This document shows, piece by piece, positions 1-8,102 of a stretch of 64,000 nt of DNA. Source of the DNA: Microbulbifer bruguierae. GTDB lineage: Bacteria; Pseudomonadota; Gammaproteobacteria; Pseudomonadales; Cellvibrionaceae. Every line of letters begins with the position of its first letter. The stretch's first letter is position 1. A program made the position numbers and the translations under genes. The DNA is taken from assembly GCF_029869925.1 (NCBI RefSeq), contig NZ_CP118605.1, forward strand, positions 1,612,001-1,676,000, given 5' to 3'. A model generated the notes under the pieces. The model did no database searches, was not told where the DNA came from, and was given only the letters and a program-made list of their open reading frames with translations.

Positions 1-712
1 CGCCGCGGACGGCGGCACCCTGTTCCTCGACGAGATTGGTGAGCTACCCCTGGAAGCCCAGGCCCGGTTGCTGAGGGTGCTACAGGAAGGTGAGGTCCGC
101 CCTATCGGCGCCATTGAATCCCGCAAGGTCAACGTGCGCCTGGTCGCTGCAACACACCGAAACCTCCGCCAGCTGGCGGCGGAGCGCAAGTTCCGGGAAG
201 ACCTTTACTACCGTATCAACGTGGTACAGATGAGCCTCCCGCCACTGCGGGAGCGTGGTAAAGATGTCCTTGCGATCGCCGAGGCCTTACTGGAAAAGTT
301 CTGCGCCAAGATCAACCGCCCAACCTTGAAGTTGTCTCCGGAAGCTATCCAGGCTGTTACCACCTACACTTGGCCCGGTAACGTGCGCGAGCTGGAGAAC
401 GCCATCCAGCGCGCGGTGATCCTGACTGAAGATAGTGCCGAGATCGATCACCACACCCTCGACATTGACCTGGACCTGGTACCCATCGACGAAGCGGACC
501 CGGAGCGCCGTCCCCGAGCCAGCCTGCATGAAGACCCCCGGGAGGACCTCTCTCTGGAAGACTACTTCGCCCGTTTTGTACTCGAGCATCAGGAAACCAT
601 GAGCGAAACCGAGCTGGCCAAGAAGCTGGGGGTAAGCCGCAAATGCCTGTGGGAGCGCCGACAGAAACTCGGTATCCCGCGTAAAAAGGCCAAGCGTGTC
701 GTCGAAGCCTGA
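1..712 (+). CDS. cbrB: Sigma-54-dependent response regulator, CbrB type (3' part only)
   Basis: The 5' end lies outside the window; the open frame runs in from base 2. What is visible is the second half of a sigma-54 AAA+ domain (Walker [13 protein letters not shown], the sensor region LVAATHRNL, the arginine-containing FREDLYYRINV and the lid [16 protein letters not shown]) followed by a Fis-type helix-turn-helix (SETELAKKLGVSRKCLWERR). Such proteins bind enhancers and remodel sigma-54 RNA polymerase. The CbrB assignment rests on synteny: in Pseudomonas cbrB lies immediately upstream of crcZ and pcnB, as here. The receiver domain cannot be seen, so response-regulator status is inferred. An intrinsic terminator follows the stop. 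Confidence 0.8.
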   Translation, partial: AADGGTLFLDEIGELPLEAQARLLRVLQEGEVRPIGAIESRKVNVRLVAATHRNLRQLAAERKFREDLYYRINVVQMSLPPLRERGKDVLAIAEALLEKFCAKINRPTLKLSPEAIQAVTTYTWPGNVRELENAIQRAVILTEDSAEIDHHTLDIDLDLVPIDEADPERRPRASLHEDPREDLSLEDYFARFVLEHQETMSETELAKKLGVSRKCLWERRQKLGIPRKKAKRVVEA

Positions 713-747
713 TAACACGTCGCACAAAGCCCACCACAGTTACACAG

Positions 748-783
748 AAAGCCCGGCCAGCAACCACTGCCCGGGCTTTTTAC
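748..783 (+). terminator. Intrinsic terminator after cbrB
   Basis: The inverted repeat AAAGCCCGG (748-756) / CCGGGCTTT (771-779) is followed by a short T run. It closes the cbrB transcript and makes the downstream non-coding RNA an independent unit. Confidence 0.8.
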
Positions 784-832
784 TGTGCCCAAAACACCTT
801 CCATGCAGAGGATTGTCGCTAAATTTTACGCC

Positions 833-938
833 TGTTACCTGCCGCTACCGAGGGAACAGCGGAGAACGGAAATTGGTAACAAGTGAAAGTGTTACCCCCT
901 CTCACACCCGAGTAACAACCACCTCACCATGCGTAACG
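833..938 (+). promoter_or_regulatory. Candidate CbrB upstream activating sites
   Basis: Two inverted half-site pairs are visible: TGTTAC (833-838) with GGAACA (853-858), 14 bases apart, and TGTTAC (890-895) with GTAACA (912-917), 16 bases apart. Further half-sites are GTAACA at 876-881 and GTAACG at 933-938. They resemble the TGTTAC/GTAACA dyads I recall for CbrB at Pseudomonas crcZ. They lie about 120-205 bases upstream of the predicted start, a normal enhancer distance for sigma-54. Binding by CbrB is inferred. Confidence 0.65.
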
Positions 939-1012
939 GAAAACTGTATTTTCGTGGCGGAAAAAAGTTCCTTAAAATCTTAACTTATTGATTTATAAGG
1001 ATTTTATAAAGT

Positions 1013-1027
1013 TGGCACGCTATCTGC
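1013..1027 (+). promoter_or_regulatory. Sigma-54 promoter of the CrcZ-like RNA
   Basis: TGGCAC (1013-1018), five bases, then CTGC (1024-1027) matches the -24/-12 consensus TGGCAC-N5-TTGC with one mismatch and correct GG-to-GC spacing. The predicted transcription start is near 1039. No coding sequence starts downstream for almost 600 bases, which fits a promoter for a small RNA. Confidence 0.8.
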
Positions 1028-1038
1028 TTTAACTAGCT

Positions 1039-1440
1039 CAAACAACGATAACAGCCAAGAATAAAAATAAATGACTGTTTAAGCCCTAATAACAACTGAC
1101 AATAAGTGGGCGTGAAACAATAAGAATAATGATGGGAAGATCGACAATAAAAGCCAAAGTGATCGATTCCGGAGCAAATTCGAACAATAAAAATAATAAG
1201 GTTCGAAATAACAATAAAAATAAACAAAAAGTAATAACAAACAACAATAAAAATAAACAATAAGAATAAAGCGCTATAACAAAAACAATAATTTTTTGTA
1301 GAAGACAACAAAAATAACGACAAGTACGTGACAAACTGACTGATTGTGCCTGGGAGAGGGTTTGCTGAAAAGCAAATTGATAGCGCAAGGAAGCCGCTGC
1401 CTTCATCGAATAACAATAACTCCCTTCTTTTCCGTGTCTG
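1039..1440 (+). ncRNA. crcZ: CrcZ-like Hfq/Crc-sequestering small RNA
   Basis: A strikingly A-rich, gene-free interval between cbrB and pcnB. It carries many uninterrupted AAN triplet runs: five at 1057-1071, five at 1116-1130, six at 1183-1200, six at 1207-1224, five at 1243-1257, four at 1259-1270, five at 1078+200 (1278-1292), four at 1307-1318 and four at 1409-1420. AAN/ARN repeats are the ligand of the Hfq distal face and are the catabolite-activity motifs of Pseudomonas CrcZ, which titrates Hfq/Crc and relieves carbon catabolite repression. Position, sigma-54 promoter, upstream dyads and expected length (about 400 nt) all agree. A GAAA-tetraloop hairpin lies at 1361-1376. The 3' end is a guess; no clear terminator is seen. 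Confidence 0.78.
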
Positions 1441-1506
1441 ATGATGCACACATGTTTGCTGGGCCCCGCAGGAAGCGGGACCGGCAGCTGTGCATTGCGC
1501 TGTGTG

Positions 1507-1515
1507 TGTTAGAAT
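1507..1515 (+). promoter_or_regulatory. Possible extended -10 promoter for pcnB
   Basis: TG-T-TAGAAT at 1507-1515 is an extended -10 element about 105 bases upstream of pcnB. No convincing -35 is seen, so this is tentative. Confidence 0.35.
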
Positions 1516-1618
1516 CCGCCCACAATAGTCCGGAACAGCGCCATACCAGCGCCAATTTCCCGGAGTAACCGTACAGCCGCCCATCGACGAACGGGCCGCG
1601 GATAACACAGTAAGGCGT

Positions 1619-3118
1619 ATGTTCAATTCCCTGATCAGCAGCATCAAACGCTGGCACAGTAAATCGAAAACCACCGAAGACACCCCCAAATCCGATAAAG
1701 CCCGCGCAAGCAAGGCCGAACGCGGCCAGAGTAAACCAGTGCGCAAGCGCGCTTCCTCGAGCAAACAACCCCAACGCCCCGAAACCACTCGGGTCGTCGT
1801 CCCCCGCAGCGACCACACTCTCTCCCGCCGGGATATCAGCCGCGCCGCGTTGACGGTAATGAAGCGCCTGCAGGAAGCCGGTTTCGAGGCATTTATCGTC
1901 GGCGGCAGTGTCCGCGACCTGCTGCTGGGAGGCCACCCGAAGGACTTCGATGTCGCCACTGATGCCACACCGGAACAGGCCAAACAACTGTTTCGCGGCG
2001 CGCGCATTGTTGGCCGCAGATTCCGCATCCTGCACGCCCGTATTGGTCGCGAAGTGATCGAAGTGACGACCTTCCGCGGGCACCACAGTGACGGTGACGA
2101 TCACGAGGCACAGCAGTCCGAGCACGGCATGCTGCTGCGGGACAATGTATACGGAGACCTGGAGAGCGATGCCGTACGCCGGGATTTCACCGTCAATGCC
2201 CTCTACTACACCATTAATGGCTTCGAGATCCACGACTACACCGGTGGTATCCAGGACATCGAACAGCGCCTGATCCGGATGATCGGAGACCCCACCACCC
2301 GTTACAAGGAAGACCCGGTGCGCATGCTGCGTGCCGTGCGCTTCGCCGCCAAGCTCGACTTCGCCATCGAACCCGGCACCGCCGCACCGCTCCCGGAACT
2401 GGCGCCACTGCTGCGCAATATAGCGCCGGCACGCCTGTTCGATGAGGTGCTGAAATTGCTAATGAGTGGCTACGGCGAACGCACCTTCGAGCTATTGCGC
2501 GAATATGAGCTCTGGCCCCACCTGTTCCCGGACAACGCGCGGATGTTGGACAACCCGCAAGCGCTGGCGATGACCCGCCTGGCGCTGCGCAATACCGACA
2601 GACGTATTCGCGCCGACCAGCGTGTTACCCCGGCGTTTCTCTACGCCGCACTGCTGTGGCCTGCGGTGAATGCAGAACAGATATTCCTGACCGAAAAGGG
2701 CATTCCGCCGGTACCGGCACTGGCCCAGGCCGCGCAGAAAATCACCAGCAACCAGCTGGCCCACACCGCCATTCCCAAGCGCTTCACTATGCCCATGCGC
2801 GAAATTTGGGATATGCAATCCCGCCTTCCCCGCCGCAGCGGAGAGCGCGCTTTGCGCCTGATGGAGCTGCCGCGGTTTCGCGCTGCCTACGACTTTCTGC
2901 TGCTGCGGGAAGAAAGTGGCGAGATCCCTGCCGGACTGGGTCAATGGTGGACCGATTTCCAGCAGGCCGACGAAGACCAGCGCCAGCAGATGATCCGGGA
3001 CCTGCCTCGCAACGCCGGCCCCCGCGGTAGTAAGAGTCGCGGTCGTCGCAGCCGCAGCGGGCGTAAAAACCGCAGTAACAGCAACAAGAGCGGCGGCGCA
3101 GATCGCCCGCAAAATTGA
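1619..3118 (+). CDS. pcnB: Poly(A) polymerase I
   Basis: Adds 3' poly(A) tails to RNA to promote decay. 499 residues. A basic, low-complexity N-terminus (about 1-60) precedes the class II nucleotidyltransferase head: GGSVRD at 95-100 and the catalytic Asp pair in DFDVATDA (109-116), then VRRDFTVNALYY and the RNA-binding region EDPVRMLRAVRFAAKL. The tail is very rich in Arg, Ser, Gly and Lys, as in E. coli PcnB. The similar tRNA CCA-adding enzyme is less likely given the basic tail and linkage to folK. ATG at 1619 follows an AAGG. folK starts 13 bases after the stop, suggesting one operon. Confidence 0.96.
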   Translation: MFNSLISSIKRWHSKSKTTEDTPKSDKARASKAERGQSKPVRKRASSSKQPQRPETTRVVVPRSDHTLSRRDISRAALTVMKRLQEAGFEAFIVGGSVRDLLLGGHPKDFDVATDATPEQAKQLFRGARIVGRRFRILHARIGREVIEVTTFRGHHSDGDDHEAQQSEHGMLLRDNVYGDLESDAVRRDFTVNALYYTINGFEIHDYTGGIQDIEQRLIRMIGDPTTRYKEDPVRMLRAVRFAAKLDFAIEPGTAAPLPELAPLLRNIAPARLFDEVLKLLMSGYGERTFELLREYELWPHLFPDNARMLDNPQALAMTRLALRNTDRRIRADQRVTPAFLYAALLWPAVNAEQIFLTEKGIPPVPALAQAAQKITSNQLAHTAIPKRFTMPMREIWDMQSRLPRRSGERALRLMELPRFRAAYDFLLLREESGEIPAGLGQWWTDFQQADEDQRQQMIRDLPRNAGPRGSKSRGRRSRSGRKNRSNSNKSGGADRPQN

Positions 3119-3131
3119 GCGGAATTCCCAA

Positions 3132-3608
3132 GTGACTCGCTGTTATATTGGTCTGGGTAGCAACCTGGCAGACCCCGCAGGACAACTGCACAGCGCCCTC
3201 GAAGACATTGCCCGCATTCCGCACACCCGGCTGGAAGCATCTTCGTCCCTGTATAGCAGTGCCCCCATAGGCCCAGGCGAACAACCGGACTATGTAAATG
3301 CCGTCGCCTGCGTAGACACCGAGCTCGCCCCGGAAGCACTGCTGGATGCCCTGCAGGCCATTGAAGCGGAGCATGGCCGCGAACGAACCTTGCGCTGGGG
3401 CGCACGTACCCTGGACCTGGATATATTGCTGTTCGGTAACGAACAGCTGGATAGCGCGCGCCTCACGGTGCCGCACCCCCGGATGGGCGAACGAAACTTC
3501 GTTCTGGAGCCCCTGGCAGAGCTGGCTCCGGACCTGCAATTGCCGGACGGTACGTCGCTACAAGTCTTGCTGCGGCTGTGTCCACCCAATCGGTTGCAGC
3601 GGCTGTAA
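3132..3608 (+). CDS. folK: HPPK, 6-hydroxymethyl-7,8-dihydropterin pyrophosphokinase
   Basis: Transfers pyrophosphate from ATP to hydroxymethyl-dihydropterin in folate synthesis. The 158-residue length is typical. Visible family features are the N-terminal YIGLGSNL, the substrate region RWGARTLDLDILLFG with its metal-binding Asp pair, and the HPRMGERNFVLEPLAE segment. Translation starts at GTG 3132. It sits between pcnB and a deoxynucleoside kinase, matching the pcnB-folK order of pseudomonads. Confidence 0.96.
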   Translation: MTRCYIGLGSNLADPAGQLHSALEDIARIPHTRLEASSSLYSSAPIGPGEQPDYVNAVACVDTELAPEALLDALQAIEAEHGRERTLRWGARTLDLDILLFGNEQLDSARLTVPHPRMGERNFVLEPLAELAPDLQLPDGTSLQVLLRLCPPNRLQRL

Positions 3609-3675
3609 TCCTGACACACAAATAGCCAGCCCCAACGAGCTGCTGCCGGCCGCGGAAATAAAAAGGAGTAACCCG

Positions 3676-4395
3676 GTGACAACCCTCGCCCCGACAGAAT
3701 CCGCACAAAGCGAAGACTACAGTGCTGGAAACCTGGCCCAGGAACTGGATCTGCATGGCAGAACCCTACCTCGCTTCATCGCCGTGGAGGGCAATATCGG
3801 CGTAGGCAAAACTACCCTGGCAAAAAAGCTCGCCGCCACCTTCAATTACGACACCCTGCTCGAGCTCCCCGAAGACAACCCGTTCCTGGAGCGCTTTTAC
3901 CGCGATCCGAAAAGCGCCGCACTCCCTACCCAATTACATTTCCTGCTGCAACGATCGCAGCAGATTCAGGCTTTGCGCCAGGACGACATGTTCAATCCGG
4001 TGCGGGTGTCGGACTTCCTTATCGAGAAAGACCACCTGTTTGCCGAAGTCACCCTCGACAGTGACGAACTGCAGCTCTACCGCAAGGTTTACCAGCACCT
4101 GACTCTGGAAGCACCCAAGCCGGATCTGGTTATCTATTTACAGGCGCCGCTGGAAGTTCTGCAGCAGCGTATTCACAAGCGCGGCATTGCCGCCGAGCGC
4201 AGTATCAGCAACGAGTACCTCGCCACGCTCAATGAGGCGTACACCAACTTTTTCCACTACTACGACCAGGCGCCACTGCTGATCGTGAACTGTGCGGACA
4301 TCGATATCGTCGACCAGCAACAGGATTACCTGCAACTGGTGGAATACCTGCTGAATGTAAAAAGCGGACGCCACTACTACAATCCCGGCAAATAG
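3676..4395 (+). CDS. Deoxynucleoside kinase family protein
   Basis: A P-loop kinase of the dNK family that phosphorylates deoxynucleosides for nucleotide salvage; the specific substrate cannot be told. The start is GTG 3676, chosen because AAGGAG (3663-3668) lies seven bases upstream and because the frame further upstream overlaps folK. About 239 residues. Walker A GNIGVGKTT is at 39-47. The VSDFLIEKDHLFA segment (the family's substrate-side acidic motif) and an Arg-rich lid (KRGIAAERS) follow. Its place between folK and panB recurs in some gammaproteobacteria as far as I recall. Confidence 0.88.
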   Translation: MTTLAPTESAQSEDYSAGNLAQELDLHGRTLPRFIAVEGNIGVGKTTLAKKLAATFNYDTLLELPEDNPFLERFYRDPKSAALPTQLHFLLQRSQQIQALRQDDMFNPVRVSDFLIEKDHLFAEVTLDSDELQLYRKVYQHLTLEAPKPDLVIYLQAPLEVLQQRIHKRGIAAERSISNEYLATLNEAYTNFFHYYDQAPLLIVNCADIDIVDQQQDYLQLVEYLLNVKSGRHYYNPGK

Positions 4396-4445
4396 CCGTT
4401 GCCAGTAATCGGAAGCCCTGCCTTCCCCAATTGCGAGTTACCACC

Positions 4446-5261
4446 ATGCCCTACGCCACCAGCGAGCTGAGCAAACCGATAACGGTTCAGACCCTGCGTC
4501 AGATGAAAGCCAGTGGAGAAAAATTTATCTGCGTCGCTCTATACGACGCCCCCATGGCCGCTATGGCCCAGCGCACAGGGGTGGAGACCGTACTGATCGG
4601 CGACTCACTGGGCATGACCGTACTCGGTTACGACAGCACCATTCCCGTCACCATGGAGCAGATGATTTACCATGTGGAAGCTGTCGCCCGGGGCAACAAA
4701 AAGTCCCTGATCATGGGTGACCTGCCCTTTATGACCTACGCCACACCGGAGCAGGCGCTCACTAATGCCACCCGTATCATGCAGGCGGGTGCCCACATGG
4801 TAAAAATCGAGGGCGGCGCCTGGCTCGCGCCCACGGTAAAGATGCTGACTGAGCGCGGCATTCCGGTCTGTGCGCACCTGGGGCTGACCCCGCAATCGGT
4901 GCACAAACTGGGTGGTTTCCGGGTGCAGGGTCGCGACGATGATCAGGCCGGCGAGATTCTCAATGACGCGGTGCAGCTGGACGAGGCGGGGGCCGATCTG
5001 CTGGTGCTGGAGTGTGTGCCCTCGGAACTGGGCAAACGCATCACCGACACCGTGTCCATGCCCACCATCGGCATTGGCGCCGGCCCCGAGACTGATGCCC
5101 AGGTACTGGTGATCAACGACATTCTCGGTCTTACGGAAAAGCCGCCAAAGTTTTCCAAGAATTTTCTGGTGGAAGCGGGAGATATCCCCGGCGCCCTGCG
5201 TAAATATGCCGAAGATGTGAAAAACGGCACCTTCCCCGACGACGCCCACAGCTTTAGCTGA
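4446..5261 (+). CDS. panB: 3-methyl-2-oxobutanoate hydroxymethyltransferase
   Basis: Makes ketopantoate from alpha-ketoisovalerate and methylene-tetrahydrofolate, the first committed step to pantothenate. Family motifs present: VLIGDSLGMTVLGYDST (Mg-binding Asp), GDLPFMTY, AHMVKIEGG, CAHLGLTPQSVHKLGG and IGIGAG near the C-terminus. ATG 4446 gives about 271 residues, the usual size; a TTG five codons upstream is less likely. The usual partner panC is not next to it: a thioesterase follows instead. Confidence 0.96.
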   Translation: MPYATSELSKPITVQTLRQMKASGEKFICVALYDAPMAAMAQRTGVETVLIGDSLGMTVLGYDSTIPVTMEQMIYHVEAVARGNKKSLIMGDLPFMTYATPEQALTNATRIMQAGAHMVKIEGGAWLAPTVKMLTERGIPVCAHLGLTPQSVHKLGGFRVQGRDDDQAGEILNDAVQLDEAGADLLVLECVPSELGKRITDTVSMPTIGIGAGPETDAQVLVINDILGLTEKPPKFSKNFLVEAGDIPGALRKYAEDVKNGTFPDDAHSFS

Positions 5262-5316
5262 TCGCAGGCATACCATCACCCGAACCAGCCCCCAAACCAG
5301 ACCAGGCTCCAGAGAA

Positions 5317-6162
5317 ATGAATTTCAGCAGTATTCTCAGCGCGGCACGCGGCAGTGAAGCAACCGTCATACCCGCCGGCTGGGGCCAGGGGCGCGCCACA
5401 TTTGGCGGTCTTGTTGCTGCGGTGCTGCACCAGCCCATCGAGGCGGCACTCGAGCAGGCCACTCAGAGCCCGCAAGCGGATACCCCACTACGCTCCCTGA
5501 CCATCTCCTTCGTGGCCCCGGCAGCCGCCGGCTCCCTGCAGACCAGCGCGCAAATATTGCGAGCCGGTCGCTCAGCAGTGCAAATCGAAGCCCGAGCCAG
5601 CCAGCTTCAGCAAAGTGGTGAACAGCAGACTCAACAGGTCGTTACCGCGGCCCTCGCCAGCTTCGGTAAACCGCGCGCGTCCGCCATCTCTATCGCCACA
5701 GCAAACGCACCAGTATTCGCCGCACCGGAAACCTGCCAGGCCCTCCCCTATATCGAAGGTCTGGTACCGGAGTTTACCCGGCACTTCGACTATCGCCTCG
5801 GCGCCGGCGCCCTGCCCTTTACCGGCAGCCTGGAAAACCGCCTCGGCGGCTGGATTCGCTTCCGCGAGTCCGCCGGCCCGGTCACCACGGCCCACCTGCT
5901 CGCCCTCATCGACGCCTGGCCACCGGCAGTATTACCGATGCTGAAAACGCCCGCTCCCGCCAGTTCCCTGACCTGGACGGTGGAAATGATGCCCGCCGCA
6001 TCAGAAGTAGTGAAAGCGGGGCACGACAGTAGCGAATGGTGGCAGTACCTGGCGGAAGTGGAACAGGCGGACGACGGCTATGGCGTTATCCAGGCGCGGC
6101 TGTGGGATGGGAAAGGACAATTGCTGGCGCTGTCGCGGCAGACGGTTTCGGTATTCGGGTAA
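5317..6162 (+). CDS. Acyl-CoA thioesterase-like double-hotdog protein
   Basis: 281 residues, resembling the thioesterase superfamily with two hotdog halves (TesB/4HBT_3-like). The N-terminal half holds GWGQGRATFGGLVAAVLHQ, the long-helix region typical of a hotdog fold, and TISFVAPAAAG; the C-terminal half has SLTWTVEMM and a final strand region. Predicted to hydrolyse acyl-CoA; no substrate can be assigned. It starts 55 bases after panB, where panC would be expected, and is convergent with the transporter gene whose stop is two bases away. Confidence 0.75.
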   Translation: MNFSSILSAARGSEATVIPAGWGQGRATFGGLVAAVLHQPIEAALEQATQSPQADTPLRSLTISFVAPAAAGSLQTSAQILRAGRSAVQIEARASQLQQSGEQQTQQVVTAALASFGKPRASAISIATANAPVFAAPETCQALPYIEGLVPEFTRHFDYRLGAGALPFTGSLENRLGGWIRFRESAGPVTTAHLLALIDAWPPAVLPMLKTPAPASSLTWTVEMMPAASEVVKAGHDSSEWWQYLAEVEQADDGYGVIQARLWDGKGQLLALSRQTVSVFG

Positions 6163-6164
6163 AG

Positions 6165-7133
6165 CTAGAGCCAGCGCTTCCAGCGGAATACTACTAACTG
6201 AATCGCCACCGTCACCACCAGCAGCACAGTGAAGATCAGGAAAGCGTGGGGGTTTTCGGAACCGGGGATACCGCCGACGTTGATTCCCAGCAGGCCGGTA
6301 AGAAACCCCAGGGGCAGAAAGATGGCGGCGATGATGGATAGCACGTACATGCGGCTGTTGAGCTGCTCGGAAATCCGGCTCATCAGTTCTTCCTGGGTGA
6401 CTGCCGCGCGCTCGCGCACAGCATCGATATCTTCGATATGTCGCAGCAAGCGGTCGCTTACCTCGCGTAACTGCAGACGATCCGCCTCACTGATCCACTC
6501 CAGTTTTTCCCCCAGGAAACGCGCCAGCGCTTCCCGCTGTGGCGACAGGTAACGCCGCAGGGTAATGGTCTGTTTGCGCAGCATGGCGAGATCGAGTCGC
6601 AGATTGGCGCTGGCATCCCCCACCACCCGGTCCTCCAGCTCATCGATCACATCCTCGAAGTTGTCCACCGTGTCGCTCATGCGCCATACCAGCAGATCCG
6701 CAATTGCCACTACCAGACCTGCGCTCGAAGTCGGCCCGCGTCCACTATCCAGCTGGGCGCAGAGGTCGCTGATTGACAGCAGCCGGCGCCGACGGGTACT
6801 GATCACCCGCGACTCCTCCGCCCACAGGCGAATAGACACCATGTCTTCCGGTTGCGATTCCGGGTTCAGGTTGACCCCACGCAATGCGATCAGCAAACCG
6901 TCACCAATACTGGTGGTGCGCGGACGGGTCTCTTCCGTCAGCAGGGCATCGGATACCAGCGGATCGAGATTGGCTGGCCCCGCAATCCAGTTACGGGCCT
7001 CCTCGTCGGTGTAGTCAAAGTGCAACCACAGACGCCCCTGACCCGGGGTCCACTGCTGTACCTCCGGCCACTGCAGTCGACGACTGCCGCCGCGACCATC
7101 GAGAAGGTATGCGTGTATCAGTCCCTGTTGCAT
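6165..7133 (-). CDS. ZntB/CorA-family divalent cation transporter
   Basis: 322 residues. A soluble N-terminal domain and long helices are followed by two C-terminal membrane segments (about 264-287 and 299-317). The pore signature is GINVGGIPG, the ZntB form, rather than the GMNFE-type signature of CorA, so zinc transport is a better guess than magnesium. The acidic and aromatic N-terminal part (LWLHFDYTD) fits the family. It is the last gene of the leftward block; its stop almost touches that of the convergent thioesterase. Confidence 0.88.
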   Translation of the reverse strand: MQQGLIHAYLLDGRGGSRRLQWPEVQQWTPGQGRLWLHFDYTDEEARNWIAGPANLDPLVSDALLTEETRPRTTSIGDGLLIALRGVNLNPESQPEDMVSIRLWAEESRVISTRRRRLLSISDLCAQLDSGRGPTSSAGLVVAIADLLVWRMSDTVDNFEDVIDELEDRVVGDASANLRLDLAMLRKQTITLRRYLSPQREALARFLGEKLEWISEADRLQLREVSDRLLRHIEDIDAVRERAAVTQEELMSRISEQLNSRMYVLSIIAAIFLPLGFLTGLLGINVGGIPGSENPHAFLIFTVLLVVTVAIQLVVFRWKRWL

Positions 7134-7169
7134 CAGGCCTCCTGTGTTGGCGCAGTTCGCGACGCGGAA

Positions 7170-8033
7170 TCAACGGCTGAGCGCGAGCCTGGCACCGGCA
7201 CGTTCACCGGGCTGCAACTGCCAGCGATCGGCAAAGGCATTACCGTGTTCGACACAGACAAAACCGCGGTAGTGCTCGCGGATATCATGAATGGTTGCGG
7301 CGAGTTCTGCACCCGGATTCCAGGTGATTACCGTGTGGCAGTTATCGCTCTCCGCGGTAATCGGACTCGGTGTCTGGATAACCTGCCTGGCCGGCGCCTG
7401 CTCAAACACCCGGTCCACTTCGCCGGCGAAGGTCTGCATTCCGCTGAGACGGTCGCGGGCAAAGCCACGGGTCTTGTCGAGAAACTCACCACCGTCCAAT
7501 CCCTCGACTTCCACCGCATTCACATCTTCCACCGCAAAGTAGCTGTGCAGCGCCCAGCTGTAATCCGCGGGGATGTCGGCGGTGTTGCACAGCTCGAGAT
7601 CGAAAGTAAGCGATTCACCCAGGCCGATTTTCAGGGTGCAGTCGAAGCTCGCGGCAAACAGTTCGTCGCCGGCATGCTGAAAACGCATCTCCAGCACGAC
7701 CGCGCCATCGGTCTCTGCTTTGCTGCCCACCAGCTCCCAGTACTGGGTGCGCACCAGGCCGTGTTTGGGTTTGGACGGATCGTTCAGGTCTTCACCAAAC
7801 CAGGGCAGACACAGCGGCACGCCACCGCGTATCGCTACTCCTGCCTCGAACACACTGGTGGGGCTCAGCCACAGCAGTGGCGCGCGGTCGCGGGCGGCAA
7901 ACTCCAGCACCTGGGCACCCTGCAGGGAAATCACCGCGCGGCACAGTTCAGTTTCCACCAGCAGCAGGTCAAGGCCTGGCTTGCTATAGAGCGTGTCGCT
8001 GTCGGTACGGGTGAGATAGTCATGCACTGCCAC
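7170..8033 (-). CDS. D-hexose-6-phosphate mutarotase (YeaD family)
   Basis: Interconverts alpha and beta anomers of glucose-6-phosphate-type sugars. Visible motifs: LQGAQVLEFAARDRAPLLWLSP, the hallmark IRGGVPLCLPWFG, and LHSYFAVEDV carrying the catalytic His, with a late Glu in VCVEHGNA. The open frame extends to 8099 (TTG), but GTG at 8033, nine bases after ACGGAG, is the better start and gives about 287 residues. It is followed upstream by an MBL hydrolase gene on the same strand, so the two may be co-transcribed. Confidence 0.88.
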   Translation of the reverse strand: MAVHDYLTRTDSDTLYSKPGLDLLLVETELCRAVISLQGAQVLEFAARDRAPLLWLSPTSVFEAGVAIRGGVPLCLPWFGEDLNDPSKPKHGLVRTQYWELVGSKAETDGAVVLEMRFQHAGDELFAASFDCTLKIGLGESLTFDLELCNTADIPADYSWALHSYFAVEDVNAVEVEGLDGGEFLDKTRGFARDRLSGMQTFAGEVDRVFEQAPARQVIQTPSPITAESDNCHTVITWNPGAELAATIHDIREHYRGFVCVEHGNAFADRWQLQPGERAGARLALSR

Positions 8034-8102
8034 TGCCGGAAACTCCGTTTTCGAAATTGTAATAGGGGGGGACCGACACCCGAATGGCGTCGGAAACAAG
8101 GT

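Noticed and set aside
1183..1270. Possible CRISPR or simple satellite array
   Set aside because: The repeats are AAN triplets without fixed-length repeat/spacer units and without cas genes; the small RNA explanation fits better.
1033..2028. Open frames on the minus strand across the A-rich interval, encoding Phe/Leu/Ile-rich peptides
   Set aside because: They are the complement of the AAN repeats (TTATTG-type triplets read as Leu, Leu/Ile, Phe) and run into pcnB antisense. No ribosome site and no protein-like pattern.
8034..8099. N-terminal extension of the mutarotase from TTG 8099
   Set aside because: It begins four bases after the neighbouring stop and has no ribosome site; GTG 8033 follows ACGGAG at good spacing.
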